Positions 1 through 8,111 of a stretch of 64,000 nt of DNA are shown here, in pieces. A program made the position numbers and the translations under genes. Position 1 is the first letter of the stretch. Each line of letters opens with the position of its first letter. Source of the DNA: Tritonibacter horizontis (GTDB lineage: Bacteria; Pseudomonadota; Alphaproteobacteria; Rhodobacterales; Rhodobacteraceae); assembly GCF_001518015.1 (NCBI RefSeq), contig NZ_LPUY01000074.1:1-64000 (forward strand), in the 5' to 3' direction. Under the pieces are notes generated by a model. It was not told the origin of the DNA. It did not search any database and worked only from the letters and a program-made list of their open reading frames with translations.

Positions 1-25
1 CCCCGCAGGGGCGCGCGGCGCCGGT

Positions 26-48
26 CGCTTCGGGTAAAACCCGAAGCG
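26..48. repeat. Perfect 10-bp inverted repeat (hairpin)
   Basis: CGCTTCGGGT at 26-35 is followed by a 3-base loop and its exact complement at 39-48. It lies downstream of the stop codon of the minus-strand CorC-like gene. Neither strand has a clear T-run after the stem, so it is not a textbook intrinsic terminator. It may be an mRNA 3'-end stabiliser or a dispersed palindromic repeat. Confidence 0.5.
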
Positions 49-99
49 AAATCCCTCCCTGCGACAGCGCGGAAAACAGGCGGTGTTCTGATCCTGCCC

Positions 100-1413
100 T
101 CAGGAAATCAGGGGGCGGATTTTCAGACCTGTCACCCGGTTTCCATCACGGGCTGTGACTTCGAAACGGAAGCCATGAAAGGAAAAAACCTGCCCGACGG
201 TGGGGATCATCTGGGCCTCATGGATGACCAGCCCGGCGACGGTATTGGCCTCGAGATCCGGCAGGTTCCAGTCCATCGCACGGTTGAGGTCCCGGATGGT
301 GGTCGCGCCGTCGACGATGTAATTGCCATCGCCGGTCTTGCGGGCAAAGCTGCGCTCGGCCGGGTCGAATTCATCGGTGATCTCGCCAACGATCTCCTCC
401 AGGATGTCTTCAAGCGTGATCAGCCCCTGCAGCGAGCCATATTCATCCACAACCAGCGCGAAATGGGTCCGCATCCGCAGGAACTGGCGCATCTGGTCGT
501 CCAGCGTCGTGGTTTCGGGAATGAAGTAGGGCGGCTTGGTGACCTCGGTGATCTCGAAATCGCGCAGGGCGGAGGCATCGCCATCGGGGCCGCCGATTTT
601 TGCATACATCTTGCGCAAAAGATCCTTGGCATGCACCACGCCGATGATGTTTTCCTGATCGTTGCGATACACCGGCAGGCGGGTATGCGAAGAGGTCAGG
701 CATTGCTCCAGGATCGCCTCGGCATCGGCGCCGGCGTCGATCATTTCGATCTTGGACCGGTGGAGCATGATCTCTTCGACAAAGCGGTCGGACAGATCCA
801 GCGCGCCGAGGATCCGGTCGCGATCTTCCTTCTCCACCACCCCTTCGGAATGGCCAATCTGAAGCGCGCCGACGATCTCTTCCCGGACGGCCATGATATG
901 GCTGTCGGGATCGATCTGGACGCCAAAGATGCGCAGCACCCCCCGCACCAGCAGGCGCACGGCGCCGACGACGGGCGCCAGGATGGTCACAAGGGTTCCG
1001 ATCACGGGCGCAACCGCCGCTGCGGCTTTTTCCGCGTTGGTGATGGCATAGGTCTTGGGCAGGACCTCGGCAAAGATCAGCACCAGCAGCGTCATGACGA
1101 CAGTGGCCAGGGCGACGCCGCTTTCGCCAAAAATCTTTGTGAACAGGGCCGTGGCCAGCGAGGCGGCGAGAATATTCACCAGGTTGTTGCCCAGCAGAAC
1201 GGAACCGATCAGCCGTTCGCTGTCTTCGGTCACCTCCAGCGCCCGTTCCGCCCCATGAGAGCCTTTATCGGCCTGGCTGCGCAGCTTGCCGCGCGAGGCC
1301 GCCGTCAGTGCGGTCTCGGAGCCGGAAAAGAACCCCGAAAGCACGAGCAGCAGGAAGATCCCACCGGTGGTAATCCAGAAAGAACTGTCGAAAATGGTCG
1401 TTGTGCTGTCCAT
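100..1413 (-). CDS. CorC/HlyC (CNNM-type) membrane protein with CBS domains
   Basis: A 437-residue integral membrane protein of the DUF21-CBS-CorC family, associated with Mg2+/Co2+ transport or efflux; older databases call it hemolysin-like. The N-terminal DUF21 part (about 15-170) has several hydrophobic segments, the family GSETAL motif near residue 31 and EVLPK near 116. A paired CBS module follows (about 215-345; RLPVYR, then VVDEYGSLQGLITLEDILEEIVGEI split over the second repeat). A C-terminal CorC_HlyC domain covers about 355-435. Length and domain order are normal. It is the last minus-strand gene, 109 bases after xerD. The transported ion cannot be read from sequence. Confidence 0.9.
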   Translation of the reverse strand: MDSTTTIFDSSFWITTGGIFLLLVLSGFFSGSETALTAASRGKLRSQADKGSHGAERALEVTEDSERLIGSVLLGNNLVNILAASLATALFTKIFGESGVALATVVMTLLVLIFAEVLPKTYAITNAEKAAAAVAPVIGTLVTILAPVVGAVRLLVRGVLRIFGVQIDPDSHIMAVREEIVGALQIGHSEGVVEKEDRDRILGALDLSDRFVEEIMLHRSKIEMIDAGADAEAILEQCLTSSHTRLPVYRNDQENIIGVVHAKDLLRKMYAKIGGPDGDASALRDFEITEVTKPPYFIPETTTLDDQMRQFLRMRTHFALVVDEYGSLQGLITLEDILEEIVGEITDEFDPAERSFARKTGDGNYIVDGATTIRDLNRAMDWNLPDLEANTVAGLVIHEAQMIPTVGQVFSFHGFRFEVTARDGNRVTGLKIRPLIS

Positions 1414-1522
1414 GAGAGGTCCTGAAATACCTTCGCTTTCGTTTGGTTATGCGGCTGTCTGCGGGTGGGATCAAGCGTTGTCGGTGAGGCGGCCCCCGGA
1501 TCGGGGCCAGGCGCAGGCCGGA

Positions 1523-2491
1523 CTATCGCTCGTTGCTATCATCCGTGTTGCCCGCCAGCGGGTGATGCATGTGCACCAGCTCTGCCAGACGGGCGTCGAG
1601 CACATGGGTATAGATCTCGGTCGTTGCAATATCCGCATGACCGAGCAATGCCTGAATCGCCCGTAAATCGGCACCATTGGCCAGAAGATGGGTGGCAAAG
1701 GCATGGCGCAGCGTATGGGGGGTGACCTTTTCGGGTGACACCCCCCCGGCCACGGCCAGTTCCTTGATCAGCAGGTAAAAGCGGTGCCGGGTCAGGTGGC
1801 CTTCCTTGCTGTGGGAGGGAAACAGATGCAGCGAGGGTTTGTGACCTTTGCCTTCGCGGGCAGCCTCGTTGGTATCGCGCTGGTTCAGCCATGCGGCAAG
1901 CGCCTGGCGCGCGGGGGGCGACAGGGGCACCATCCGCTCCTTGTCTCCCTTGCCACGGATCAGCAACATCCTGGGATTGCCACGGGCGCTGGCAACCGGC
2001 AGGGACACCAGTTCGCTCACGCGCATCCCGGTGGCGTAAAGCAGCTCCATCAGGCAGGTGTTGCGGGTGCGGTCGGCGGCGGAGCGACCCACATCGCGCG
2101 CTGCTGCAAGAAGGCGGTCGACCTCTGTGATGGTCAGCGTCTTGGGGAGAGATTTCGCCCGGCCGGGCCCTTTGATCTGCAACGCGGGATTGTCGGCGCG
2201 CCAGCCTTCCTCAAAGGCGAAGCGATAGATCTGTTTGATCGACGACAGTCGGCGCGCGCGGGTTGCGCGGCTAAGGCCCTGACCATCGCACAGGATCAGA
2301 TAGGCCTCAATGTCGGCCTGTTGCGCATTGGAAAACCTCATTTTTTTTGCCGAAAGCCATTGCGCGACGTCTTTCAGGTCGCGCCCGTAGGCCAGAAGCG
2401 TATTGCGCGCAGCCCCCAGTTCGGCCGCCTGCGCGTCCAGAAAGGTGGAGATCCACTGCATGTCGTCTGAGGGGGGCTGCATGGCGATCAC
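1523..2491 (-). CDS. xerD: Site-specific tyrosine recombinase XerD
   Basis: A 322-residue tyrosine recombinase. With XerC it would resolve chromosome dimers at dif near the terminus. The N-terminal core-binding domain covers about 10-100 and the catalytic domain about 115-305. The catalytic set is visible: R157 (GMRVSEL), K182, H259 and R262 (HTLRHAFATHLL), H285 (LLGH) and nucleophile Y294 (TEIYTHV). The GTG start at 2491 overlaps the TGA of the upstream gene as GTGA; an in-frame ATG nine bases downstream (2482) is an alternative. Subfamily is judged from the HTLRHAFATHLLANGADLR block and from the frequent placement of alphaproteobacterial xerD near aroK. XerC is the only serious alternative. 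Confidence 0.88.
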   Translation of the reverse strand: MIAMQPPSDDMQWISTFLDAQAAELGAARNTLLAYGRDLKDVAQWLSAKKMRFSNAQQADIEAYLILCDGQGLSRATRARRLSSIKQIYRFAFEEGWRADNPALQIKGPGRAKSLPKTLTITEVDRLLAAARDVGRSAADRTRNTCLMELLYATGMRVSELVSLPVASARGNPRMLLIRGKGDKERMVPLSPPARQALAAWLNQRDTNEAAREGKGHKPSLHLFPSHSKEGHLTRHRFYLLIKELAVAGGVSPEKVTPHTLRHAFATHLLANGADLRAIQALLGHADIATTEIYTHVLDARLAELVHMHHPLAGNTDDSNER

Positions 2492-4017
2492 CGGCGTGGT
2501 ATCAGCAGCAGCTGCAATGCCGCACGGCGGGCGGTGTCTTCCAGCCCCATCTGGCGGAAGGCAGAGAGCGATTGGGCCACGGCGTCCAGGTTGCCATCGG
2601 CGCCGTAGGAAAAGCTCTTCATCGTCACCAGGATGGCCTCGCCAAGGCGCCCCTCGTCCAGCAGGTGTTTCTGCGGATCCGGCAAGGTGCTGTCCGGGCC
2701 AAAGGCGCGTGCAATGGTGCGCTCCAGGGCCGAGGCGGCAACAGTGGGGTCGGGCTCTCCCTGCGCCAGACTGGCCAGGAACAGCGTCGGGGCCGATTGG
2801 TCCGGCGGGTCGGCGGCGGCGGCTTCATAGGCGGGCGAGAGCAGGCGCATGTCCCAGGCGATGCGGGCGGCCTCGCCCGTCAGGGTGACCTCCGCCAGGC
2901 GCGGCGCGAACAGCTCCGCCATGATCATTTCCAGTCCGGCATCCTGCGCGGCTGTCCACAGCGCGGGCAAGGTCTTGCGGATGGCCTCTGCGCTACCGGT
3001 GCCGAGGGCGGTATCAAATCGCTGGACCGCGTCCACGCGATCCCAGATCCCGCCAGAGGCCGCAGGCTGGCGCGCGGTGAACAGGCCAAGCAGTTGGTTG
3101 GGGTTCATGGCCCGGCTGCGGGTCAGACGTTCGGCGGCTTCCAGCTGCGCCTTCCAGCCGGTGATGTCGCGCAGATCGGCGCTGGCAAAGGCGCGCGGCA
3201 GGGTGGCCGTGGGCATCGGCTCTCCGATGGCTTCGAAGATGCGAAATTCCAGCGGCGTCGGGCTGGTCGGCGAGGGCAGCGGCGGCATGCCTTCGTAGAT
3301 GTCAGGATTGAGGAACCGGTCAAACAGCGACAGTTCCGGGTTCGAGATCAGCCCCAGCGCGTGAGCGGTCTCCAGCATCAGCGCCGCTGTGGGCCAATCA
3401 CCACGGCGCGCCGCACAGAAAATCCGGGCGCCGTAATCCTCCATCAGATAGGGATCCGCGGTCAGCGCCGCACAGCTGCGGTCCTCATCACCGTTCAGCA
3501 GGGTGGCATCAAACCAGCGCGCGAAGCGGTCGGGAGTGGCTGTCGGGCCGGCCTCCTGCACAAGCGCCTGAACCGGGTCAGTGGCGCCGATGTCGCGCAG
3601 GCGGTCCAGCCGGGCCAGCAGGACCAGATCGTTGTCGTCAAACGGCGGTCGCGCCTCGGTCAGCAACAGCGTCATCAGCAGCGACTGCAGGGCCGGCAGG
3701 GTGTCGACGGAAACGTCGCGGATCAGATCGGCGAGGCGCTGCGGCGGGCTGCCCTGCCACAGGGTCACGGGCAGACCCGTACGGTTTTGAGAGACCAGAC
3801 CGACCGGCGGCAGGAGCCGCTCCAGCGGGGTGACGGTGATGTCGGGCCCATGGGCGGATTGCGCCACCGGGGGTTCCAGCAACAAGGTGGCGGGCAGGTT
3901 TTCCGATGAGCTGCCGGAGGCCAGCCAGTCGATGGCATTCAGCGGATCGCTGCCCCAGCCCGGACTGGCGAACAGCACAAAACCGGCAAGAGCCAGAGCT
4001 GCAGATCTAGTCGGCAT
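2488..4017 (-). CDS. Exported protein of unknown function
   Basis: Not recognised as a characterised family. The frame is open from 4401, but the likely start is the ATG at 4017, giving 509 residues that begin with a short basic n-region and a hydrophobic stretch (LALAGFVLFASPGWG) typical of a Sec signal peptide. The mature part is rich in Ala and Leu and looks all-helical, with no catalytic motif and no further membrane segment. It overlaps the small membrane gene upstream by 11 bases and xerD downstream by 4, so the three are probably one transcript. A helical-repeat scaffold in the periplasm is a guess from composition only. Confidence 0.72.
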   Translation of the reverse strand: MPTRSAALALAGFVLFASPGWGSDPLNAIDWLASGSSSENLPATLLLEPPVAQSAHGPDITVTPLERLLPPVGLVSQNRTGLPVTLWQGSPPQRLADLIRDVSVDTLPALQSLLMTLLLTEARPPFDDNDLVLLARLDRLRDIGATDPVQALVQEAGPTATPDRFARWFDATLLNGDEDRSCAALTADPYLMEDYGARIFCAARRGDWPTAALMLETAHALGLISNPELSLFDRFLNPDIYEGMPPLPSPTSPTPLEFRIFEAIGEPMPTATLPRAFASADLRDITGWKAQLEAAERLTRSRAMNPNQLLGLFTARQPAASGGIWDRVDAVQRFDTALGTGSAEAIRKTLPALWTAAQDAGLEMIMAELFAPRLAEVTLTGEAARIAWDMRLLSPAYEAAAADPPDQSAPTLFLASLAQGEPDPTVAASALERTIARAFGPDSTLPDPQKHLLDEGRLGEAILVTMKSFSYGADGNLDAVAQSLSAFRQMGLEDTARRAALQLLLIPRR

Positions 4018-4156
4018 TGAGCACGACAGGTTTGCGCACTTCTGCGGCCGGAGCCGAGAAATCCGCGCCGAACCAGGGGCCGATATAAGCATATGCCACC
4101 AGCGCAATCGCTGCCAGAAGAATGAGGATCGCCAAGTATTTTGCCAAACGTGCCAT
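4007..4156 (-). CDS. 49-residue single-pass membrane protein
   Basis: A short gene that is easily missed. ATG at 4156, TAG at 4007-4009, 49 codons. It encodes MARLAKYLAILILLAAIALV, one long hydrophobic helix (about residues 7-25) after a basic N-terminus, then a short soluble tail ending VVLNAD. Its last 11 bases overlap the start of the 509-residue exported protein gene, a tight coupling that supports it being real. It faces aroK across an 83-base divergent gap. Function unknown; by position it may act with the exported protein. Confidence 0.62.
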   Translation of the reverse strand: MARLAKYLAILILLAAIALVAYAYIGPWFGADFSAPAAEVRKPVVLNAD

Positions 4157-4239
4157 GGGTGTCCCGGTGCCTGCTTCTTTGCCTGTTTTACGAGTTTTAT
4201 ATATGGCCTTTTCGGCAATATCACGTCATTCACGGAAGA

Positions 4240-4830
4240 ATGAGCGAAAAAGACCAAATCACCGGCACGGTGGCAGAAAGTTGCGTGCCTGGGACCTTGA
4301 GGAAGACAATCGTGCTGGTCGGCATGATGGGGGCTGGCAAAACCGCCGTCGGCCGGGCCCTGGCCGCGCGCCTGAAGGTGCCGTTTCTGGACAGTGACCA
4401 CGAGATCGAAACCGCCGCGAATATGTCGATCCCGGAGATTTTCGCCCGCGATGGCGAGCCTTTTTTTCGCGAAAAGGAATATCAGGTCATCTGCCGTCTG
4501 CTGAAAGAAGAATGCGGTATCTTGTCAACCGGAGGCGGGGCCTTTCTTGCGCCGCGCAATCGAAAGGTGATTTCCGAGACCGGCGTGGCGGTCTGTCTGC
4601 AGGCGGATCTGGACGTGTTGTGGAAACGGGTGAAGGGGCGCGACAGCCGTCCGTTGTTGCGCTCAAACAACCCCTACCAAACGCTGACCGACCTTTATAA
4701 CGCCCGCGTGCCGATCTATGCGCAGGCGGATCTGGTTGTGGCCTCGGACGGGCAGGTCTCGATCGAGGCGATGGTGGACCGGGTGCTGGAGGCCTTGTCG
4801 GCCCGCCCTGATGTGCTGGAGAAGAGCTAA
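4240..4830 (+). CDS. aroK: Shikimate kinase
   Basis: Phosphorylates shikimate to shikimate-3-phosphate with ATP in the chorismate pathway. From the ATG at 4240 the protein has 196 residues. The frame is open further up, but that region does not look like kinase sequence. Walker A GMMGAGKT is at about 28-35, the substrate-binding DSD at about 51-53, the GGGA shikimate-binding turn follows, and the RPLL lid lies in the C-terminal half. The N-terminal extension of about 20 residues is typical of alphaproteobacteria. The stop codon overlaps the aroB start (TAATG), so the two are translationally coupled. Confidence 0.93.
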   Translation: MSEKDQITGTVAESCVPGTLRKTIVLVGMMGAGKTAVGRALAARLKVPFLDSDHEIETAANMSIPEIFARDGEPFFREKEYQVICRLLKEECGILSTGGGAFLAPRNRKVISETGVAVCLQADLDVLWKRVKGRDSRPLLRSNNPYQTLTDLYNARVPIYAQADLVVASDGQVSIEAMVDRVLEALSARPDVLEKS

Positions 4831-5954
4831 TGGAACGGATCGTTCATGTCCCACTGGGGGATCGTGCCTATGACGTTGTCATTGGGCCGGATTTGGTGGC
4901 GCGCGCCGGGCACTGGATTGCACCGCTGTTGCGGCGCCCGAAGGTGGCCGTTCTGACCGATGAGACGGTCGCGGCGCTGCATCTGGACGCGCTGCGGGCC
5001 GGGCTTGCGCGCGAGGGCATCGAAATGGAGGCCCTGGCCCTGCCAGCCGGCGAAAGCACCAAGGGCTGGCCCCAGTTCACCCGTGCGGTGGAGTGGTTGC
5101 TGGAAAAGAAAGTGGAGCGCGGCGATGTCGTGGTCGCCTTTGGCGGCGGCGTCATTGGCGACCTTGCCGGGTTCGCCGCCGCTGTCCTGCGTCGCGGAGT
5201 GCGGTTCGTGCAGATCCCGACCTCGCTGCTGGCGCAGGTGGACAGTTCCGTGGGCGGCAAGACCGGGATCAACGCGCCCCAGGGCAAGAACCTGATCGGG
5301 GCCTTTCATCAGCCAACGCTGGTGCTGGCCGATACCGCTGTCCTTGGGACATTGACCAAACGCGATTTCCTTGCCGGTTACGGTGAAGTCGTCAAATATG
5401 GCCTGCTGGGCGATGCGGCTTTCTTTGACTGGCTTGAGGTCAACGCGCCGGCGATGGCGGCGGGCGATATGGCCCTGCGGGTCGAAGCGGTGGCGCGGTC
5501 GGTGCAGATGAAGGCGGATATCGTGGTGCGCGACGAGACGGAACAGGGGGACCGGGCGTTGCTGAACCTTGGTCACACCTTCTGTCACGCGCTGGAGGCG
5601 GCCACCGGATATGGCAATCGGCTGATGCATGGCGAGGGTGTCGCCATTGGCTGCGCACTGGCGTTTGAACTCTCGGCCCGGCTGGGTCTGTGCAGTCAGG
5701 AAGAACCAAGCCGGGTACGCGCCCATCTGAAGGCGATGGGAATGAAGACGGACCTGCGCGATATCGACGGCGATTTGCCCTCGGCGGCCGAGTTGGTCAA
5801 TTTGATGGGGCAGGACAAAAAGGTGGTCGACGGGCAATTGCGGTTCATTTTGGCACGCGGCATCGGCACGGCCTTTGTGACCGGCGACGTGCCGCCCGCG
5901 GCGGTGACGTCGGTGCTGGAGGCTGCCCTGGCCGAACGCGGCCCCTCGGCCTAG
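4830..5954 (+). CDS. aroB: 3-dehydroquinate synthase
   Basis: Converts DAHP to 3-dehydroquinate, the second shikimate step, using NAD and a divalent metal. The 374-residue length is normal. Visible motifs: GGGVIGDLAGF (NAD/phosphate region), SLLAQVDSSVGGKTGIN, GYGEVVKYGLL, and metal ligands in LNLGHTFCHALE and MHGEGVAIG. Its ATG shares one base with the aroK stop. A short GC hairpin follows at 5968-5985 and a strong terminator at 6009-6042. Confidence 0.95.
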   Translation: MERIVHVPLGDRAYDVVIGPDLVARAGHWIAPLLRRPKVAVLTDETVAALHLDALRAGLAREGIEMEALALPAGESTKGWPQFTRAVEWLLEKKVERGDVVVAFGGGVIGDLAGFAAAVLRRGVRFVQIPTSLLAQVDSSVGGKTGINAPQGKNLIGAFHQPTLVLADTAVLGTLTKRDFLAGYGEVVKYGLLGDAAFFDWLEVNAPAMAAGDMALRVEAVARSVQMKADIVVRDETEQGDRALLNLGHTFCHALEAATGYGNRLMHGEGVAIGCALAFELSARLGLCSQEEPSRVRAHLKAMGMKTDLRDIDGDLPSAAELVNLMGQDKKVVDGQLRFILARGIGTAFVTGDVPPAAVTSVLEAALAERGPSA

Positions 5955-6008
5955 GGCCAGACGCGGCGGCGGCGCCTTCGCCGCCCCCCCGACCGGTGAG
6001 GTCAAACA

Positions 6009-6042
6009 AGAAACCCGGCCGCTGCATGCGACCGGGTTTTTC
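6009..6042. terminator. Bidirectional intrinsic terminator (aroB / ssb)
   Basis: AAACCCGG at 6011-6018 pairs with CCGGGTTT at 6032-6039 and is followed by a T-run on the plus strand. The A-rich left flank gives the mirror arrangement for ssb, which converges from the right. Confidence 0.75.
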
Positions 6043-6080
6043 GTTTGTCTTTGTCGCAGGCGCATGGGCCTGCGGAAGCT

Positions 6081-6611
6081 TCAGAACGGGATTTCGTCGT
6101 CGTCGATGTTCTGCGAGGGACCACCGCCGCCAAAGCCGCCGCCCTGGTTGCCGCCACCCTGATTGCCACCGCCGTAGCCACCGCCACCGCCGCCACCATA
6201 GCCGCCACCGTAGTCACCGCCCTGGTCGCCGCCGCCGCCAAAGCCACCGCCGCCTTCACCACGGCCGTCGAGCATGGTCAGCGTGGAGCCGAAGCCCTGC
6301 AGCACGATCTCGGTTGAATAGCGATCCTGACCGTTTTGATCCTGCCATTTGCGGGTCTGCAGCTGGCCTTCGATATAGACCTTCGATCCTTTCTTCAGAT
6401 ATTGCTCGGCCACGCGGACCAGGCCTTCGCTGAAGATCGCGACCGAATGCCATTCGGTTTTCTCGCGGCGTTCGCCAGTGTTGCGATCCTTCCAGTTCTC
6501 AGATGTGGCAATGCGCAGATTGCACACCTTGCCGCCGTTCTGGAAACTGCGGATTTCCGGGTCGCGGCCCAGATTTCCGATGATCATTACCTTGTTCAGG
6601 GAGCCGGCCAT
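6081..6611 (-). CDS. ssb: Single-stranded DNA-binding protein
   Basis: A 176-residue SSB that protects single-stranded DNA and recruits repair and replication partners. The OB-fold occupies about 1-110 ([14 protein letters not shown]-rich core, [18 protein letters not shown]). A long glycine-rich linker (about 118-165) follows, then the acidic tip DDDEIPF, the standard protein-interaction tail. The start ATG at 6611 gives [14 protein letters not shown], typical of the family. No LexA-type box was found in its upstream region. Confidence 0.95.
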   Translation of the reverse strand: MAGSLNKVMIIGNLGRDPEIRSFQNGGKVCNLRIATSENWKDRNTGERREKTEWHSVAIFSEGLVRVAEQYLKKGSKVYIEGQLQTRKWQDQNGQDRYSTEIVLQGFGSTLTMLDGRGEGGGGFGGGGDQGGDYGGGYGGGGGGGYGGGNQGGGNQGGGFGGGGPSQNIDDDEIPF

Positions 6612-6867
6612 ATGGGTCCTGTCCTTTGTTTCTTTCTATCACGTGAGCGTCTGCGACGGGTCGCCTGGAGGGATGTCGAATCCCATCCGTTGCCTGGGCG
6701 TTACAGTAGCGGCACCGGCTGGGCGATGAAAGAGCAGGAGCGGACAGGATCCACCCGCAGGGGTGGCATTTTTTCGAACGTGTCGCGAGATGAACCGGAA
6801 TTCTTCCATTTCGCGACAACTTCACTATATTGCCCTCATCCGAGGCCACAGATGTACCCAAGACCTG

Positions 6868-7443
6868 ATGCGACGCCTGATCCCCGCTGCCCTGTTCCTG
6901 TCCGCCTGTGCAACGCCTTTGGCGGCTGCGGACCTGTTCAAGAACTCTGACAAACGCAAGGCCTTTGCCGCGCAGACGAAATTTCTCGATACGCGGGCTG
7001 CCAGCCAGTACCAGAATTCCGAACGACTGAAACCTGATAGCCTGAAAGACGACGTTCTGCCCATCTACAGTGGCAGCTATCGAGGAGAGTTCCTCGAAGT
7101 GGCGCGCAGTGCTGCCCGGGCCAATGGGGTGCCGGAGGACCTGTTCTTGCGACTGGTCCAGCAGGAAAGCAACTGGAACCCGGTGGCCGAATCGCACAAA
7201 GGCGCGCTGGGGCTGGCGCAACTGATGCCCACGACGGCGTCGTTGCTGGGGGTGGATCCTCTTGTTCCGGCTGAAAATCTGCGCGGGGGGGCCAAATACC
7301 TTGCCCAGCAGTACCGCAAGTTCGGATCCTGGCGGCTGGCGCTGGCGGCTTATAATGCCGGCCCGGAAGCGGTGCGAAAATACGGTGGCGTGCCGCCATT
7401 CGAGGAAACCCAGACCTATGTGCGCCGGATCCTGGGCAGCTAG
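6868..7443 (+). CDS. Lytic transglycosylase (SLT domain), exported
   Basis: A peptidoglycan-cleaving muramidase-like enzyme. The ATG at 6868 is chosen because it starts a signal peptide ([21 protein letters not shown]), giving 191 residues. An in-frame extension to 6763 has no signal-like features. The SLT fold covers about 75-190: catalytic Glu in QQESNWNP, then [10 protein letters not shown], the GG-KYLAQQ segment and [13 protein letters not shown]. The SACA motif in the signal could be a lipobox, but the +2/+3 context is weak. Divergent from ssb over a 256-base gap. Confidence 0.88.
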   Translation: MRRLIPAALFLSACATPLAAADLFKNSDKRKAFAAQTKFLDTRAASQYQNSERLKPDSLKDDVLPIYSGSYRGEFLEVARSAARANGVPEDLFLRLVQQESNWNPVAESHKGALGLAQLMPTTASLLGVDPLVPAENLRGGAKYLAQQYRKFGSWRLALAAYNAGPEAVRKYGGVPPFEETQTYVRRILGS

Positions 7444-7519
7444 GGGCAGGCAAACCTGCTGCGGCTGAAATTTCCTGTGGATAGATCCCGAAGATTAACC
7501 ATTTGCCTCTGCGGCTTCG

Positions 7520-7544
7520 TTAACCGGTCATTAATTTGCCTTAA
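7520..7544. promoter_or_regulatory. Candidate CtrA-type binding sites (TTAA-N7-TTAA)
   Basis: TTAA at 7520-7523, a seven-base spacer, and TTAA at 7531-7534 match the full CtrA consensus. A third TTAA at 7541-7544 follows with a six-base spacer. The box sits 39-63 bases before the preferred GTG start of the next gene. CtrA is encoded in this window. Confidence 0.5.
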
Positions 7545-7582
7545 TGAGAGGTAAATTTCCTCCGCAACATGGAGGGACAGTG

Positions 7583-7960
7583 GTGAGTGGGAAAACGTTT
7601 GAAGGGCAGGTGGCGCGGATGGGTTGGGTCCCCGGCGCAGAGCCCCGCCCGGAACTGGTGGAGGCGATTCTGCGCCACCATGGCAAGCCGGTGGCGCTGC
7701 GCGACATTACACCGACGGTGCTGGGCGTTTGTGTCGGCGCCTTGATCGGATTGCTGATCAAGGGTTTGGCGTTGGCAACGCTGCCCTGGGGGGCGGACGG
7801 CGGCTGGTTGGGAATGCTGGCGGGACTTATGGCGCTTTTGGGCGGGCTGATGTCTGTCGCAGGGGCGGTCTTTGCGGCGATGGTCAGCCGGCGGCATCCG
7901 GTGTTGATGCAGTTTGCCTCGGTCAATCTGCTGACGCTGTTGATTGTGATCTATGTCTAG
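7583..7960 (+). CDS. Small membrane protein of unknown function
   Basis: Not recognised. GTG at 7583 is preferred over the in-frame ATG at 7544 because a strong Shine-Dalgarno (GGAGGG, 7571-7576) lies about seven bases before it, and the ATG overlaps the TTAA box. That gives 125 residues: a soluble N-terminus (about 40) and then three hydrophobic segments (about 42-62, 70-95, 108-125) rich in Gly, Leu and Ala. There is no catalytic motif. It stands alone behind candidate CtrA sites, so cell-cycle or motility-linked expression is an inference. Confidence 0.6.
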   Translation: MSGKTFEGQVARMGWVPGAEPRPELVEAILRHHGKPVALRDITPTVLGVCVGALIGLLIKGLALATLPWGADGGWLGMLAGLMALLGGLMSVAGAVFAAMVSRRHPVLMQFASVNLLTLLIVIYV

Positions 7961-8111
7961 CAGCGGCGTGCGCATGGCCCGCTGACATGGCCTGTCGGCG
8001 GCAGGTCGGGCAGGGGCGCGGACAGGTCGGGCATTTGCCGCGTCTCTGCTGTCTGGAAAACAGGCGGCGGCTGCGCTAGACAACGACCCTGACAAACGGA
8101 GTCCCCGAGGC

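Noticed and set aside
2347-3909. 520-codon plus-strand frame opposite the exported protein
   Set aside because: Shadow of the minus-strand gene; low-complexity Arg/Gln/Gly composition and no start signal.
6612-6867. LexA box between ssb and the transglycosylase
   Set aside because: GAAC elements occur but with 12-base spacing, not the seven needed.
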